NCBI GenBank assembly: GCA_021845505.1
Contig: JAJZVU010000023.1
Span: forward strand, 1-56,467
Reading direction: 5' to 3'
Source of the DNA: Pseudomonadota bacterium
GTDB taxonomy: Bacteria > Pseudomonadota > Gammaproteobacteria > Burkholderiales > Burkholderiaceae_C
Length of the DNA: 56,467 bases
Shown here: positions 1 to 8,890 of the stretch, in pieces
Position numbering within the stretch: the first letter of the stretch is position 1
Layout of the letters: each line of letters begins with the position of its first letter
The notes under the pieces: model-generated
Databases searched by the model: none
What the model was told of the DNA's origin: nothing
The model's input: the letters and a program-made list of their open reading frames with translations, nothing else
Position numbers and translations under genes: made by a program

Positions 1-1
1 G

Positions 2-871
2 GCCGCCGCTGCGCGCACCCGGCGCGCGCCGCGCGGCGCCGCGCCGGCGGAGCCCGCGGCGTGCCGACCGGCGGCCGTCGGCGCCAAGGATCGCCAGTTC
101 GCGATCAACCTGGCGCGCGGGCTGCGCGTGCTGCGCGCCTTCACGCCGACCGAGCCGATCCTGGGCAACCGCGAACTCGCCGACCGCACGGGCCTGCCCA
201 AGGCGACGATCTCCCGCCTGACCTACACCCTGACGCTGCTGGGCTACCTGAACCACAGCGACAGGTACCACCGCTATCGCCTCGGCCCCGGGGTGCTGAC
301 CCTGGGGTACCCGATGCTGGCCGCGCTGCAGATCCGCCAGGTCGCCAGGCCCTACATGGAGACCCTGGCGCGGGAGACCCGTTGCACGGTGAACCTGGGG
401 ATGCGCGACCGCCTGCAGGTGGTGTACGTGGACACCTGCCGCCCCGAGCGCGACAACAACGCCCAACCGGACATCGGCAGCACCCGCCCGCTGCTGGCCA
501 CCGCGCTCGGCCGCGCGCTGCTGATCGCCGAGAGCCCGGCCGAGCGGCAGGCGGCGCTGAATCGGCTGCGGCTGCACGACCCGCAGCGCTATGCGCACGA
601 CCTGCCGGTGTGGAAGTCCGACCTCGAGGCTTTCGCGCGCCGCGGCTACACCCACAGCCGCGGCGACTGGCTGCAGGAAATCCACGCGGTGGCCGCGCCG
701 ATCCGCCAGCCGGCCCACGAACCGGGCCTGGCGTTGAACTGCACGGTGGTCAGCCGCAGGCTGCGCGCCGACTGGCTGGAGCGCAACGTCGTTCCGCTGC
801 TGCTGGAAACCGTGGTGCGCATCGAGCGGGCCTGCGGGGTGGTCGGCACCAGCGAACCCGACCTGCGCTGA
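2..871 (+). CDS. IclR-family transcriptional regulator (5' truncated by window edge)
   Basis: DNA-binding regulator with an N-terminal winged helix-turn-helix (the recognition segment LADRTGLPKATISRL is visible) followed by an IclR effector domain that would bind a small aromatic or acyl metabolite. The reading frame is open to the left edge. The typical IclR opening DRQFAINLARGLRVLRAF lies upstream of the first internal GTG at 128, so the true start is outside the window; 289 residues are visible. It lies 32 bp upstream of an acyl-CoA dehydrogenase gene on the same strand and probably controls that catabolic set. Family assignment is firm; the effector is unknown. Confidence 0.85.
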   Translation, partial: AAAARTRRAPRGAAPAEPAACRPAAVGAKDRQFAINLARGLRVLRAFTPTEPILGNRELADRTGLPKATISRLTYTLTLLGYLNHSDRYHRYRLGPGVLTLGYPMLAALQIRQVARPYMETLARETRCTVNLGMRDRLQVVYVDTCRPERDNNAQPDIGSTRPLLATALGRALLIAESPAERQAALNRLRLHDPQRYAHDLPVWKSDLEAFARRGYTHSRGDWLQEIHAVAAPIRQPAHEPGLALNCTVVSRRLRADWLERNVVPLLLETVVRIERACGVVGTSEPDLR

Positions 872-903
872 GGCCGCCCACGCCCGAACTTCCAGGAGAC
901 CCG

Positions 904-2112
904 ATGATCCGCGACCCCGCCGCCCTGAACGCCCTGTTGACACGCCTGTACCGCTTCGTGGTCGACGAATGCATTCCGCTGGAGGAGCAGGTCGATCGCG
1001 ACGACGCGCTGCCCGAGGCGATCGTGCGGCGCATGCGCGAGCTCGGGCTGTTCGGTCACAGCATTCCCGGCGAGTACGGCGGCGGCGGGCTGAGCGCCGA
1101 GGAACTCAGTTGCGTCAACATGGTCGTGTCGCAGTGCGCCCCGGCGTTTCGCGCGCGTTTCGGCGGCAACACCGGGATCGGATCCGAGGCCTTGATCGCC
1201 GACGGCACCGAGGAGCAGAAACGCCAGTACCTGCCGCGGCTGGCCGACGGCTCGCTGACCGGCGCCTTCGCGCTGACCGAGCCGGGCGCCGGGTCGGATG
1301 CCACCGCGCTGGCCACCACCGCCGAGCGCGATGGCGACTCCTACGTGCTCGACGGCAGCAAGTGCTACATCACCAACGCGCCGATCGCCGACCTGTTCAC
1401 GGTGTTCGCCCGCACCGATCCGGCGCAGCCGGGAGCGCGCGGCATCTCGGCCTTCCTGGTCGAGCGCGCAACCCCCGGGCTGTCGACCTCGCCCGGCTAC
1501 GCGATGATGGGGCAGCGAGGCTCCCCGGTGGGGGAGGTGCACCTGCGGCGCTGCCGCGTGCCCGCGCGGGCGCTGCTCGGCGGCGTCCCCGGCGCGGGAT
1601 TCCGCAGCGCGATGAAGGCGCTGAACAAGCAGCGCATCAACCTGGCGGCCCTGTGCATCGGCCCGGCGATCCGGCTGCTCGACGAAATGCTGCGGCGCTC
1701 TCGGCAGCGCCGGCAGTTCGGCCAGCCGATCGCGTCGTTCCAGCTGGTGCAGCAGATGATCGCCCAGAGCAACACCGAGATCCACGCCGCGCGCGCGCTG
1801 GTGCTGGAGACCGCGCGTTCGCGCGACCGCGGCGAGGACGTGACCCTGACGGCGTCGATGTGCAAGCTGTACGCCACCGAGATGTGCGGGCGCGTCGCCG
1901 ACCGCGCGGTGCAGGTCTACGGCGGTGGCGGGTACATCGCCGACAACCCGGTGGAACGCCTGTACCGCGACGTGCGGCTGTTCCGGCTCTACGAGGGCAC
2001 GTCGCAGATCCACGAGCTCAACATCGCCAAGCTGACCCTGCGCGGCCAGGACGACGACTTGCGGCATCGCCAGCTGCACCAGCCGCTGGCCGCGGCGCAG
2101 GAGCGGCCATGA
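904..2112 (+). CDS. acyl-CoA dehydrogenase
   Basis: 402-residue FAD enzyme that introduces a C2-C3 double bond into an acyl-CoA and passes electrons to ETF. The family signatures are present: the FAD-contacting stretch ALTEPGAGSD, the C-terminal QVYGGGGYI stretch, and LYEGTSQIHEL with the Glu expected to act as catalytic base. The ATG at 904 follows CAGGAG with good spacing. The stop overlaps the next start as ATGA, indicating translational coupling to the flavoprotein downstream. A MaoC-type hydratase lies about 2.5 kb on, so a short beta-oxidation-like route is plausible. The substrate cannot be read from sequence. Confidence 0.9.
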   Translation: MIRDPAALNALLTRLYRFVVDECIPLEEQVDRDDALPEAIVRRMRELGLFGHSIPGEYGGGGLSAEELSCVNMVVSQCAPAFRARFGGNTGIGSEALIADGTEEQKRQYLPRLADGSLTGAFALTEPGAGSDATALATTAERDGDSYVLDGSKCYITNAPIADLFTVFARTDPAQPGARGISAFLVERATPGLSTSPGYAMMGQRGSPVGEVHLRRCRVPARALLGGVPGAGFRSAMKALNKQRINLAALCIGPAIRLLDEMLRRSRQRRQFGQPIASFQLVQQMIAQSNTEIHAARALVLETARSRDRGEDVTLTASMCKLYATEMCGRVADRAVQVYGGGGYIADNPVERLYRDVRLFRLYEGTSQIHELNIAKLTLRGQDDDLRHRQLHQPLAAAQERP

Positions 2113-3209
2113 TGCGCCTGGCCGCCACCGCGATCTGCCGCGAGCTCGGGGTGCGCTACCCGATCTTCGGCTTCTCCCACGAACCCGACGTGATCGTCGC
2201 GCTGGCCGAGGCCGGAGGCTTCGGGGTGCTGGGCCTGGCGCGCGAGATGCCCGGGGAGATCCCGCGCATCATCGAGGACATCGAGTCGCGGCTGGGCGGC
2301 AAGCCCTACGGTATCGACCTCATGCTGCCGGCCAACGTGCCGCGCAGCGCCGACATCGCCGGCATGCGCGCGCAGATCCCGCCGCGGCACCAGGCCTTCG
2401 TCGAGGGCCTGCGCCGGCGCTTCGGGCTGCCGGCGCCGACGCGCCCGACCTTTTTCACCAGCCAGGTACGCAGCGAGGAGCTGTTCGAGGGCCAGGTCGA
2501 TGCCGTGCTGGCCTCGGGGGCGCGCGCGGTGGCGACGGCCATCGGCATCCGACCGCAACTCATCGAGCGCGCGCGCGCAGCGGGCAAGTACACCCTTTCG
2601 CTGGTCGGCACCCCGCGCCATGCGCAAAAGGCGCTGGACCTGGGGGTCGACGCGCTGGTCGCCCAGGGCTACGACGCCGGCGGGCATACCGGCAGCATCG
2701 GAACCCTTTCGCTGGTGCCGCAGATCGTCGCGCTGGCCTCGGGCAGGCCGGTGCTGGCCGCCGGCGGCATCGGCACCGGCTCGCAGCTGGCCGCGGCGCT
2801 GGCGATGGGCGCGCAGGGCGCCTGGCTCGGAACGCTGTGGCTGGCTGCGGTGGAGAGCCACACCCCGCCTGCGCTGCTGCGCAGGCTGGTCGCCGCGCAA
2901 AGCGTCGACACCACGATCACCCGCGCGCACAGCGGCAAGCCCTGCCGCGTGGTGCGCAGCGCCTGGATCGACGCGTGGGACGAGGAGGGCGCGCCCGAGC
3001 CGCTGCCCATGCCGCTGCAGCAGGCGCTGACCGGCTCCGACTTCAGCGCGATGCACGAGCATGGGCAGGCCGATCTGATCTACGACGCGGCCGGGCAGAG
3101 CGTGTTCGCGATCACCGGGCAGACCACGGTGGCCGCGCAGGTGCAAGGGCTCGTCGCGCAGGCCGAAGCGGCGCTGCGGGCCATCGAGTCCGCGATGCGG
3201 GCGGGGTAG
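2109..3209 (+). CDS. nitronate monooxygenase / NPD-family flavoprotein
   Basis: 366-residue FMN-dependent TIM-barrel protein of the 2-nitropropane dioxygenase family. The active-site stretch AQGYDAGGHTGS carries the His expected to deprotonate a nitroalkane, and AAGGIGTGSQLAAAL is the FMN phosphate-binding loop. Family members oxidise alkyl nitronates or act as NAD(P)H:quinone reductases, and several sit in acyl-CoA catabolic operons without a proven nitro substrate. The start overlaps the dehydrogenase stop (ATGA), so the two are almost surely cotranscribed. Family firm; true substrate open. Confidence 0.82.
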   Translation: MMRLAATAICRELGVRYPIFGFSHEPDVIVALAEAGGFGVLGLAREMPGEIPRIIEDIESRLGGKPYGIDLMLPANVPRSADIAGMRAQIPPRHQAFVEGLRRRFGLPAPTRPTFFTSQVRSEELFEGQVDAVLASGARAVATAIGIRPQLIERARAAGKYTLSLVGTPRHAQKALDLGVDALVAQGYDAGGHTGSIGTLSLVPQIVALASGRPVLAAGGIGTGSQLAAALAMGAQGAWLGTLWLAAVESHTPPALLRRLVAAQSVDTTITRAHSGKPCRVVRSAWIDAWDEEGAPEPLPMPLQQALTGSDFSAMHEHGQADLIYDAAGQSVFAITGQTTVAAQVQGLVAQAEAALRAIESAMRAG

Positions 3210-3251
3210 CGCGCGCGACCCACAGTGGGATCCACAACGAGGAGGAGGCCT

Positions 3252-4577
3252 ATGAACGACAAAGACACGATCCGCGGATGGCTGGTCACCGCCATGCTGT
3301 TCCTGTTCATGATGATCAATTTCGCCGACAAGGCGGTGTTCGGCCTGGTCGCGGTGCCGATGATGCACGACATGCACCTGTCGCCGCGCACCTTCGGGCT
3401 GGTCGGCAGCAGCTTCTTCCTGCTGTTCTCGCTGGCCGGGATCGGCTTCGGCTTCCTCGCCAATCGGGTGCAGAGCCGCTGGCTGCTGGCGCTGCTGGCG
3501 CTGATCTGGAGCATCGTGCAGTTCCCGCTGGTGTCGGCCAGCCTGACCCTGCCGATGCTGGTGGCCTCGCGGGTGTTGCTGGGATTCGGCGAGGGGCCGG
3601 CGTTCCCGCTGGCGCAGCACGCCTGCTACAAGTGGTTCGACAACGCACAGCGCAACGTTCCGAACACCATCGTGCAGCAGGGCCCCGCGGTCGGCCTGAT
3701 GCTGGCCGGGCCGATCCTGTCGTTCCTCATCGTGCGCTATGACTGGCACGCTCCGTTCCTGGTGCTGGGCATCGTCGGCCTGGTCTGGGCCGCGCTGTGG
3801 CTGGTGATCGGGCGCGAAGGCACGGTCGGCAGCGGTGACGCGGGAGCGGCTGGCCAGCCCGACACCTCGGCGGACGCCGGCGCGAGCTTCAGCTACCGGC
3901 AGTTGCTGCTCAACAAGACCTTCCTCGGCGTGCTGCTGATCTATTTCGTCGAGTACGCGGTGATCGCGCTGACCTTCACCTGGTTCCCGGCCTACCTGCG
4001 CCTGGGCCTGGGGTACCCGGCGATGGTCACCGGCTGGCTGTTCTCGGCCATCGTCGGCTCGTTCATCCCGGTGACCCTGGTCCTGGCATGGTGGTCGCAG
4101 CGCATGATCCGCAACGGCACCAGTTCGCGGGTGGCGCGCGGCACGCTGGTCAGCGGCTTCGCGATCGTCGGCGGGCTGCTGTTCTGCCTCACGCTGGCGG
4201 ACCTGAGCCCTGCGCTCAAGGTCGTCTGCCTGGCGGCAGGCGGCGCGCTGAGCCAGCTGGTGTTCTCCTTCGGGCCGTTGATGATCAGCGACTACGTCTC
4301 GGTGCGCCAGCGCGGCGCGCTGCTGGGAATCAACAGCTCGATCGCCACGCTGGCGGGCCTGATCGCGCCGGCCGTGATGGGCGGAATCGTGCAGGCCAAC
4401 CATGCGGCGCCGGCCGTCGGCTACGAGCATGGCTTCGTCGCGGTCGGCATCCTGGTGCTGGTGTCGGGTTTGCTCGGCCTGGTGCTGCTCAACCCCGAGC
4501 AGACGCGCCAGCGCCTGCTCGAGTCGGGTCCTGTCGGAGCCTCGCCGGCGATGGCGGCCGCGGCCAGCCGCGGTTGA
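3252..4577 (+). CDS. MFS transporter, organic-anion type
   Basis: 441-residue inner-membrane carrier with about 12 hydrophobic segments and a central cytoplasmic loop around residues 200-215. The opening (INFADKAVFGLVAVPM) resembles anion:cation symporter members of the major facilitator superfamily, which bring in aromatic or dicarboxylic acids. The ATG at 3252 follows a strong GAGGAGG ribosome site, chosen over an in-frame start 27 bases upstream. It is the last gene of the apparent IclR-ACAD-NMO-MFS unit and presumably imports the substrate of that pathway. Confidence 0.85.
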   Translation: MNDKDTIRGWLVTAMLFLFMMINFADKAVFGLVAVPMMHDMHLSPRTFGLVGSSFFLLFSLAGIGFGFLANRVQSRWLLALLALIWSIVQFPLVSASLTLPMLVASRVLLGFGEGPAFPLAQHACYKWFDNAQRNVPNTIVQQGPAVGLMLAGPILSFLIVRYDWHAPFLVLGIVGLVWAALWLVIGREGTVGSGDAGAAGQPDTSADAGASFSYRQLLLNKTFLGVLLIYFVEYAVIALTFTWFPAYLRLGLGYPAMVTGWLFSAIVGSFIPVTLVLAWWSQRMIRNGTSSRVARGTLVSGFAIVGGLLFCLTLADLSPALKVVCLAAGGALSQLVFSFGPLMISDYVSVRQRGALLGINSSIATLAGLIAPAVMGGIVQANHAAPAVGYEHGFVAVGILVLVSGLLGLVLLNPEQTRQRLLESGPVGASPAMAAAASRG

Positions 4578-4664
4578 CCCGCTCCCGCGCGCCGACGCGC
4601 CAGCGGGCGCGGCGGGTCCCGACGCCGGCGCGCGCGGCGCCCGCCGGGCCGCCGCGCTACCCCG

Positions 4665-5120
4665 CTACTGCTGCCAGCGGCACAGCCAGTGGGCGACGCA
4701 GGCCGGCTTGGCGTGGCCCTCGCGCTCGATCGACACCTGCCAGCCGAACTGCCAGGTGCCGGGAGCCACTTCGCCGGCCTGCAGCAGGTGCAGATGGGCG
4801 CGCAGCCGGCTGCCCACCGGAACCGGCGAGGTGAAGCGGACCTTGTCGAAGCCGTAGTTCATCCCCATGCGCACCTGGCACACCGACAGGGCCGACGCGA
4901 CGAAGTGCGGGATCAGCGACAGGGTCAGCAGCCCGTGGGCGATCGGCGCGCCGAACGGGCCCGACGCCGCGCGCTGCACGTCGACGTGGATCCATTGGCG
5001 ATCCCCGGTCGCCTCCGCGAAGCCGTCGATGCGCTGCTGGGTCAGCTCGACCCAGTCGCTGGTGGCGACATCCTGGCCGGCGCAGGCCGCGAGTTCGGAA
5101 AGGGTCTCGAAACGACGCAT
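4665..5120 (-). CDS. MaoC-like (R)-enoyl-CoA hydratase
   Basis: 151-residue hot-dog-fold protein. The MaoC hydratase signature is visible: FAEATGDRQWIHVD with catalytic Asp and His, then PFGAPIAHGLLTLSL. It would hydrate a trans-2-enoyl-CoA to the 3-hydroxyacyl-CoA. The usual family start (RRFETLSELAACAGQ) fits ATG 5120. That ATG has no Shine-Dalgarno and is preceded by a C-rich (GGT/ACC)n leader. The frame stays open upstream as a Pro-rich stretch to 5285, so the start is uncertain. Convergent with the MFS gene and divergent from the methyltransferase. Confidence 0.85.
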   Translation of the reverse strand: MRRFETLSELAACAGQDVATSDWVELTQQRIDGFAEATGDRQWIHVDVQRAASGPFGAPIAHGLLTLSLIPHFVASALSVCQVRMGMNYGFDKVRFTSPVPVGSRLRAHLHLLQAGEVAPGTWQFGWQVSIEREGHAKPACVAHWLCRWQQ

Positions 5121-5174
5121 GGGTGGTAGTGGTAGTGGTGGTGGTGGTGGTGGGGTGGGGCGGGGGGTCGCGGG
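5121..5174 (+). repeat. GGT triplet repeat followed by G-quadruplex-like G-runs
   Basis: A GGT/AGT triplet run (5121-5151) directly abuts the start codon of the MaoC gene, followed by G-runs of 4, 4, 6 and 3 separated by 1-4 bases (5152-5174). This meets the usual G-quadruplex pattern on the plus strand. The whole block lies in the divergent leader between the MaoC hydratase and the methyltransferase. It could affect expression by triplet copy number or by structure; that effect is inferred, the repeat itself is directly visible. Confidence 0.8.
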
Positions 5175-5271
5175 AACGCGGGCGCGCCGCGATCGCGGGC
5201 GCTGCCGGACCGATGATGGCATGCGGGCGGGTCTGGCGGCGGGTTGGTTCCGCATGGTAAAACGCAGGGCC

Positions 5272-6090
5272 ATGGCCGACCCCACCGACGCAGCGCGGGA
5301 CCACTACCGAGCCGGCGGGCTGCGCGAGCGCCTGCAGGCCGCGCTGGCCCGGATCGCGCCCGCCGGCCAGCCGCTGACGCCCGAGCGGCTGCGCTTCATC
5401 GACCAGTTCCACGTGCGCGGCCTGGCGGCCACCGCCGACCTGGCGGCGCTCGCCGCGCCGACTCGCGACGACTCGGTGCTCGACATCGGCTCGGGGGTCG
5501 GCGGCCCGGCGCGCTGGCTGGCCGCGAACTACGGCTGCCGGGTCACCGGGGTCGACCTCAGCGAGGACTTCGTCGACGCCGCGCGCTATCTCAGCGACCT
5601 GACCGGCCAGCAGGACCGGGTTTCGTTCCATTGCGGCAGCGCGCTCGACCTGCCTTTCGACGACGCCGGCTTCGACCTCGTGCTGCTGCAGAACGTCGCG
5701 ATGAATATCGCCGAGCGCCCGCGGCTGTACCGACAGGTGCGGCGGGTGCTGCGGCGCGGCGGGCGCTTCGCCACCTTCGACGTGGTGCGAGCCGAAGGCT
5801 CGCCGCACTATCCGCTACCTTGGGCTCGCGGCCCGCAGGCCAGCTTCCTGCTCGACGCCCAGGCCACCCGCGCGGCGATCGAGGCCGCGGGGTTGCGCAC
5901 CCTGGAGTGGCGCGACGACACTTCCGCGGCCGTCGCGTGGGCGCGGCAGATGCTGGACGCCGGCCCGGCGACGTCGCCCGGCCTGGCGCTGGTCATGGGC
6001 CCCGACTTCCCGCTGCTGGCGGCCAACCTCGCGCGCAGCCTGGTCGAAGGTCGGCTGGGGGTGTCGATGGCGGTGTTCGACGCGGTCTGA
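5272..6090 (+). CDS. SAM-dependent methyltransferase (class I)
   Basis: 272-residue Rossmann-fold methyltransferase. Motif I is DIGSGVGG at residues 71-78, followed by the acidic SAM-ribose residue in VTGVDLS and a motif-IV-like region (DLVLLQNVAMNI). The general shape resembles small-molecule methyltransferases of the Methyltransf_11 group (sarcosine, quinone or natural-product substrates); no specific substrate is evident. The frame remains open far upstream but only as low-complexity Gly/Arg sequence. ATG 5272 is preferred, with ATG 5254 as an alternative. It ends 31 bp before a convergent SDR gene. Confidence 0.8.
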   Translation: MADPTDAARDHYRAGGLRERLQAALARIAPAGQPLTPERLRFIDQFHVRGLAATADLAALAAPTRDDSVLDIGSGVGGPARWLAANYGCRVTGVDLSEDFVDAARYLSDLTGQQDRVSFHCGSALDLPFDDAGFDLVLLQNVAMNIAERPRLYRQVRRVLRRGGRFATFDVVRAEGSPHYPLPWARGPQASFLLDAQATRAAIEAAGLRTLEWRDDTSAAVAWARQMLDAGPATSPGLALVMGPDFPLLAANLARSLVEGRLGVSMAVFDAV

Positions 6091-6096
6091 GCCCGC

Positions 6097-6113
6097 CGCG
6101 GCCGGTGGCCGCG
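6097..6113. terminator. hairpin between convergent genes
   Basis: Perfect 7-bp inverted repeat CGCGGCC / GGCCGCG with a 3-base loop lies in the 30-bp gap between the convergent methyltransferase and SDR genes. There is no T-run, so a bidirectional Rho-independent terminator is plausible but weak. Confidence 0.45.
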
Positions 6114-6120
6114 CGGCGCG

Positions 6121-6897
6121 TCACAGCACCAGCGGGTTGCGTCCGCCGTCCAGCGGCAGCGTCGCAGCGGTCGCGTAGCTGGCGCGCGCGCTGGCCAGGA
6201 ACACCACGGCGTCGGCGATTTCCCGCGGCGTGGCCATGCGCCCGAGGGGGATCTCGGCGACGCTGCGCGCGCGCGCCTCGGCGACGCCGATTCCGGCCGC
6301 GCGCGCGGCCGCCTGCAGCCCCTCGGCGACGCGGTCGGTATCGGTCAGGCCGGGGCTGACCCCGACCACCCGCACGCCGCGCGACGCATAGGCGGCGCCC
6401 AGCCCGGCGGTGGCCAGCATCAGCGCGGCATTGGCCGCTCCGCCGGCCAGGTGGATCGGCGACGCGACGCGGCCGCCGCTGCCGATGATGTTGACCACGA
6501 CCCCGCGACCACGCGCGGCCATGCGCTTGATCCACGGGTCGGTGACATGGATGTAGGTGAAGAACTTGGCATCGAAGGCGTCATGCCATTTCGCGGCGTC
6601 GAGCTCGTCGGCAGGCGAGCGGCGGGCCGCTCCGGCCGAATTGACCAGCACGTCCACCGCGCCGACCTCGGCCTCCACCGCGTCGACCAGCCGCGCCGCG
6701 GCCGCGGCGTCGCGCAGGTCCGCCGAGTAGCTGGCGGCGCCGCCGAGTTCGGCGGAGGCAGCGGCCAGCGCGCCGGCGTCGCGGCCGCACAGCACCACCC
6801 GCGCGCCTTCGGCATGGAAAGCCCGCGCGCAGGCCAGCCCGATGCCGCGGCTGGCGCCGGTGATGACGACGATGCGATCGCGCAGTTCGAGGTCCAT
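6121..6897 (-). CDS. short-chain dehydrogenase/reductase with non-canonical active site
   Basis: 258-residue Rossmann-fold protein. The NAD(P)-binding TGASRGIG (residues 13-20) and the NSAG stretch near residue 86 are intact. Where classical SDRs carry YxxxK the sequence reads [11 protein letters not shown] (residues 149-159), so Gly and Asn occupy the usual Tyr and Lys places and His149 is the nearest candidate acid. A subfamily with a displaced Tyr before a G-N-A motif is known to me only loosely. The start lies 4 bp after the stop of the enolase-superfamily gene, so the two form an operon. Confidence 0.8.
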   Translation of the reverse strand: MDLELRDRIVVITGASRGIGLACARAFHAEGARVVLCGRDAGALAAASAELGGAASYSADLRDAAAAARLVDAVEAEVGAVDVLVNSAGAARRSPADELDAAKWHDAFDAKFFTYIHVTDPWIKRMAARGRGVVVNIIGSGGRVASPIHLAGGAANAALMLATAGLGAAYASRGVRVVGVSPGLTDTDRVAEGLQAAARAAGIGVAEARARSVAEIPLGRMATPREIADAVVFLASARASYATAATLPLDGGRNPLVL

Positions 6898-6901
6898 GGC
6901 T

Positions 6902-8050
6902 TCAGTCTACCGGCAGGGCGCCCGCCGCGCAGGCCTCGCGCAACGCCCGCAGGTCGGGCTCGACGCCGATGCCCGGCGCCTCGCCCAGGTCGACCCCGCC
7001 CTCGTGCACCGCGTCCAGCGGCCCGCACAGCAGGGTGCGCAGCGGGTTGGGGTTGGAGTCGACCTCGAGCATGCCGCCGCCGCTGGCCGCCAGCAGGTGG
7101 GCGGAATGCAGCAGTCCCACGCCGCCTCCGAGGTAATGCGGGAAGTAGCCCGCGCCGCTGGCGCGGATGCGCCCGGCCAGCGGCAGGCAGCGGGAGATGC
7201 CTCCCCACTTGGCAGCGTCGGGTTGCACCACGCCGATGCAGCCGCTGGCCAGCAGCGCGTCGAAGGCGGCGTCGCCGGCGACGTTCTCGCCGGCGGCCAG
7301 CGGGGCGCGCAGCTGTCGGCTCAGTTCCAGCCACTCGCTCCAGGGGCGATCGGCGCGCAACGGCTCCTCGACCCACTGCAATTCGAAGGCGTCGAGGCGG
7401 CGCGCCATGTCCAGCGCCTGCGGCAGGTCCCACGCCTGGTTGGCGTCGACCATCAGGCGGGCGCCGGCGCCGGCGGCGTCGGCCACGCGGCGCAGGTTGG
7501 ACAGGTCGATGTCGGCGCCGAAGCCGACCTTCAGCTTGAAGGCGCGATAGCCGGCGGCGCGGCGCGCGTCGACCACGGCCTCGGGGCGTTCGGGGTTGAT
7601 TCCGCTGGCGTAGACCTCGATGCGCGGCGATGCGCCGCCCAGCAGGCGCCACAGCGGCAGGCCGGCGCGCCGCGCGACCAGGTCCCACAGCGCCAGGTCG
7701 ATGCCGGCGATCGCCTGGGCGAAGGGACCCGGCTCGCCCGCCTGCAACGCCAGCACCGCGGTGGCCCGGCTGAGGTGGCCGAAGGCTTCGGCGGGGGTGT
7801 CGAAGCTGCGATCGCGCAGCGCCTCGGCGAGCACGCTGTCCAGCAGCCTGGCGCGGTGCTCGGCACCGCCGGGCGGGAAGTTGCACCAGGCCTCGCCCCA
7901 GCCCTGCGCGCCCTCGGCGTCGCGCGCCTGCACGAGCAGCGCGGGACGCTCGCGCATGACGCCGAAGGAGGTGCGCACCGGCTGCAGGATCGGCATGCGC
8001 AGCACGTGGGCGCGGATGTCCACGCCGCGCAGGCTCAGATCGACGTTCAT
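6902..8050 (-). CDS. enolase-superfamily protein, mandelate-racemase subgroup
   Basis: 382-residue Mg-dependent enzyme that abstracts a proton alpha to a carboxylate. The full mandelate-racemase-type residue set is present: KLK bases Lys172/Lys174, metal ligands Asp202, Glu228 and Glu255, the Asp278-His305 dyad, and Glu329. This favours a racemase or acid-sugar dehydratase over a muconate cycloisomerase, which lacks the His dyad. Strong GGAGACC ribosome site before ATG 8050. Flanked by an SDR and a GntR regulator on the same strand and by a divergent ABC importer, together suggesting uptake and breakdown of a hydroxy acid. Confidence 0.85.
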   Translation of the reverse strand: MNVDLSLRGVDIRAHVLRMPILQPVRTSFGVMRERPALLVQARDAEGAQGWGEAWCNFPPGGAEHRARLLDSVLAEALRDRSFDTPAEAFGHLSRATAVLALQAGEPGPFAQAIAGIDLALWDLVARRAGLPLWRLLGGASPRIEVYASGINPERPEAVVDARRAAGYRAFKLKVGFGADIDLSNLRRVADAAGAGARLMVDANQAWDLPQALDMARRLDAFELQWVEEPLRADRPWSEWLELSRQLRAPLAAGENVAGDAAFDALLASGCIGVVQPDAAKWGGISRCLPLAGRIRASGAGYFPHYLGGGVGLLHSAHLLAASGGGMLEVDSNPNPLRTLLCGPLDAVHEGGVDLGEAPGIGVEPDLRALREACAAGALPVD

Positions 8051-8072
8051 CCCGGTCTCCGCGACGCGCGGC

Positions 8073-8819
8073 TCATCGGCCGCCTCCGGGCCCGGGCTTC
8101 AGGTCCATCTCGACATGGATGAAATCGCCGCGGTAGGTGACCTGGCCGAGGTAGATGACCCGGCCCGACGCATTGTTGAATACCCGACGCACCTCGGCCA
8201 CCGCGGAATTCACCGGGATGCGCAGCAGCCGCGCCACCTCGACGTCGGCCGAGCCGACGGTCAGCACCTGGCGCGCGCGCGCGATGCCCCCTTGTTTCAT
8301 CGACGCCAGGATGGGCACCACGGTCTGCATGCGAAAGCGCTCCGGCTGGGTGCGGAAGATGCGCTCGTCGAGGTAGATGTTGATCACGCAGTACGGCTGC
8401 TCGTCGCGCGAATGCACACGGCGCATGAACACGTAGCGCTCGGCAGCGCTTCCGTCCTCCGCGGTCAGCGGCGCGCTGGCGATGGACTCGTCGATGTTGA
8501 CAATCTCCGGGCGGGTGTCGGTGTAGGCGTCGGCGAGGTCCTGCAGCGAAGTCTCCACCTTCAGCCAGTGGCGGGTCGCCGGCTGCCCGGTGACAAAGGT
8601 GCCGCGGCCCTGCTGCGGCGACACCAGCCCCTCGCGGGTCAGCAGTTCGACCGCCTGGCGCACGGTGACCCGCGCCACGCCGAACTCGGCGACCAGCGCC
8701 TCGAGCGACGGCAGGCGCTCGCCCTGCGTCCAGTGGCCGCGCGCGATGCGCTGGCGCATCACCTCGGCGATCTGCACGTAGCGCGCGACCCCGCTGTCCT
8801 GGGACAACACGATTGACAT
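8073..8819 (-). CDS. GntR/HutC-family transcriptional regulator
   Basis: 248-residue regulator. The N-terminal GntR winged helix is clear (GERLPSLEALVAEFGVARVTVRQAV), followed by a UTRA effector domain (about residues 90-245) of the HutC type that senses a small molecule. ATG 8819 is chosen; the open frame extends 27 codons further but into promoter-like DNA. It lies 22 bp upstream of the enolase gene and is divergent from the ABC transporter, so it most likely represses both units until inducer is present. Confidence 0.85.
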   Translation of the reverse strand: MSIVLSQDSGVARYVQIAEVMRQRIARGHWTQGERLPSLEALVAEFGVARVTVRQAVELLTREGLVSPQQGRGTFVTGQPATRHWLKVETSLQDLADAYTDTRPEIVNIDESIASAPLTAEDGSAAERYVFMRRVHSRDEQPYCVINIYLDERIFRTQPERFRMQTVVPILASMKQGGIARARQVLTVGSADVEVARLLRIPVNSAVAEVRRVFNNASGRVIYLGQVTYRGDFIHVEMDLKPGPGGGR

Positions 8820-8890
8820 GGCCAAAGGTCGAAACGTATTCTTGATAGGACGAGTATACGACCAGTCGACCAAAACTCTCAAATCCCGGG
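8820..8890. promoter_or_regulatory. divergent promoter/operator region for GntR and ABC transporter
   Basis: This 71-bp AT-richer gap holds the palindromes GTATAC (8854-8859) and GTCGAC (8865-8870), plus a wider inverted pair GGTCGA (8827-8832) and TCGACC (8866-8871). They are candidate operator sites for the adjacent GntR protein. Exact promoter hexamers cannot be assigned. Confidence 0.45.

Noticed and set aside
4867-5271. Gly-rich N-terminal extension of the methyltransferase frame
   Set aside because: It is the antisense of the MaoC gene plus the GGT repeat; a normal start and fold begin at 5272.
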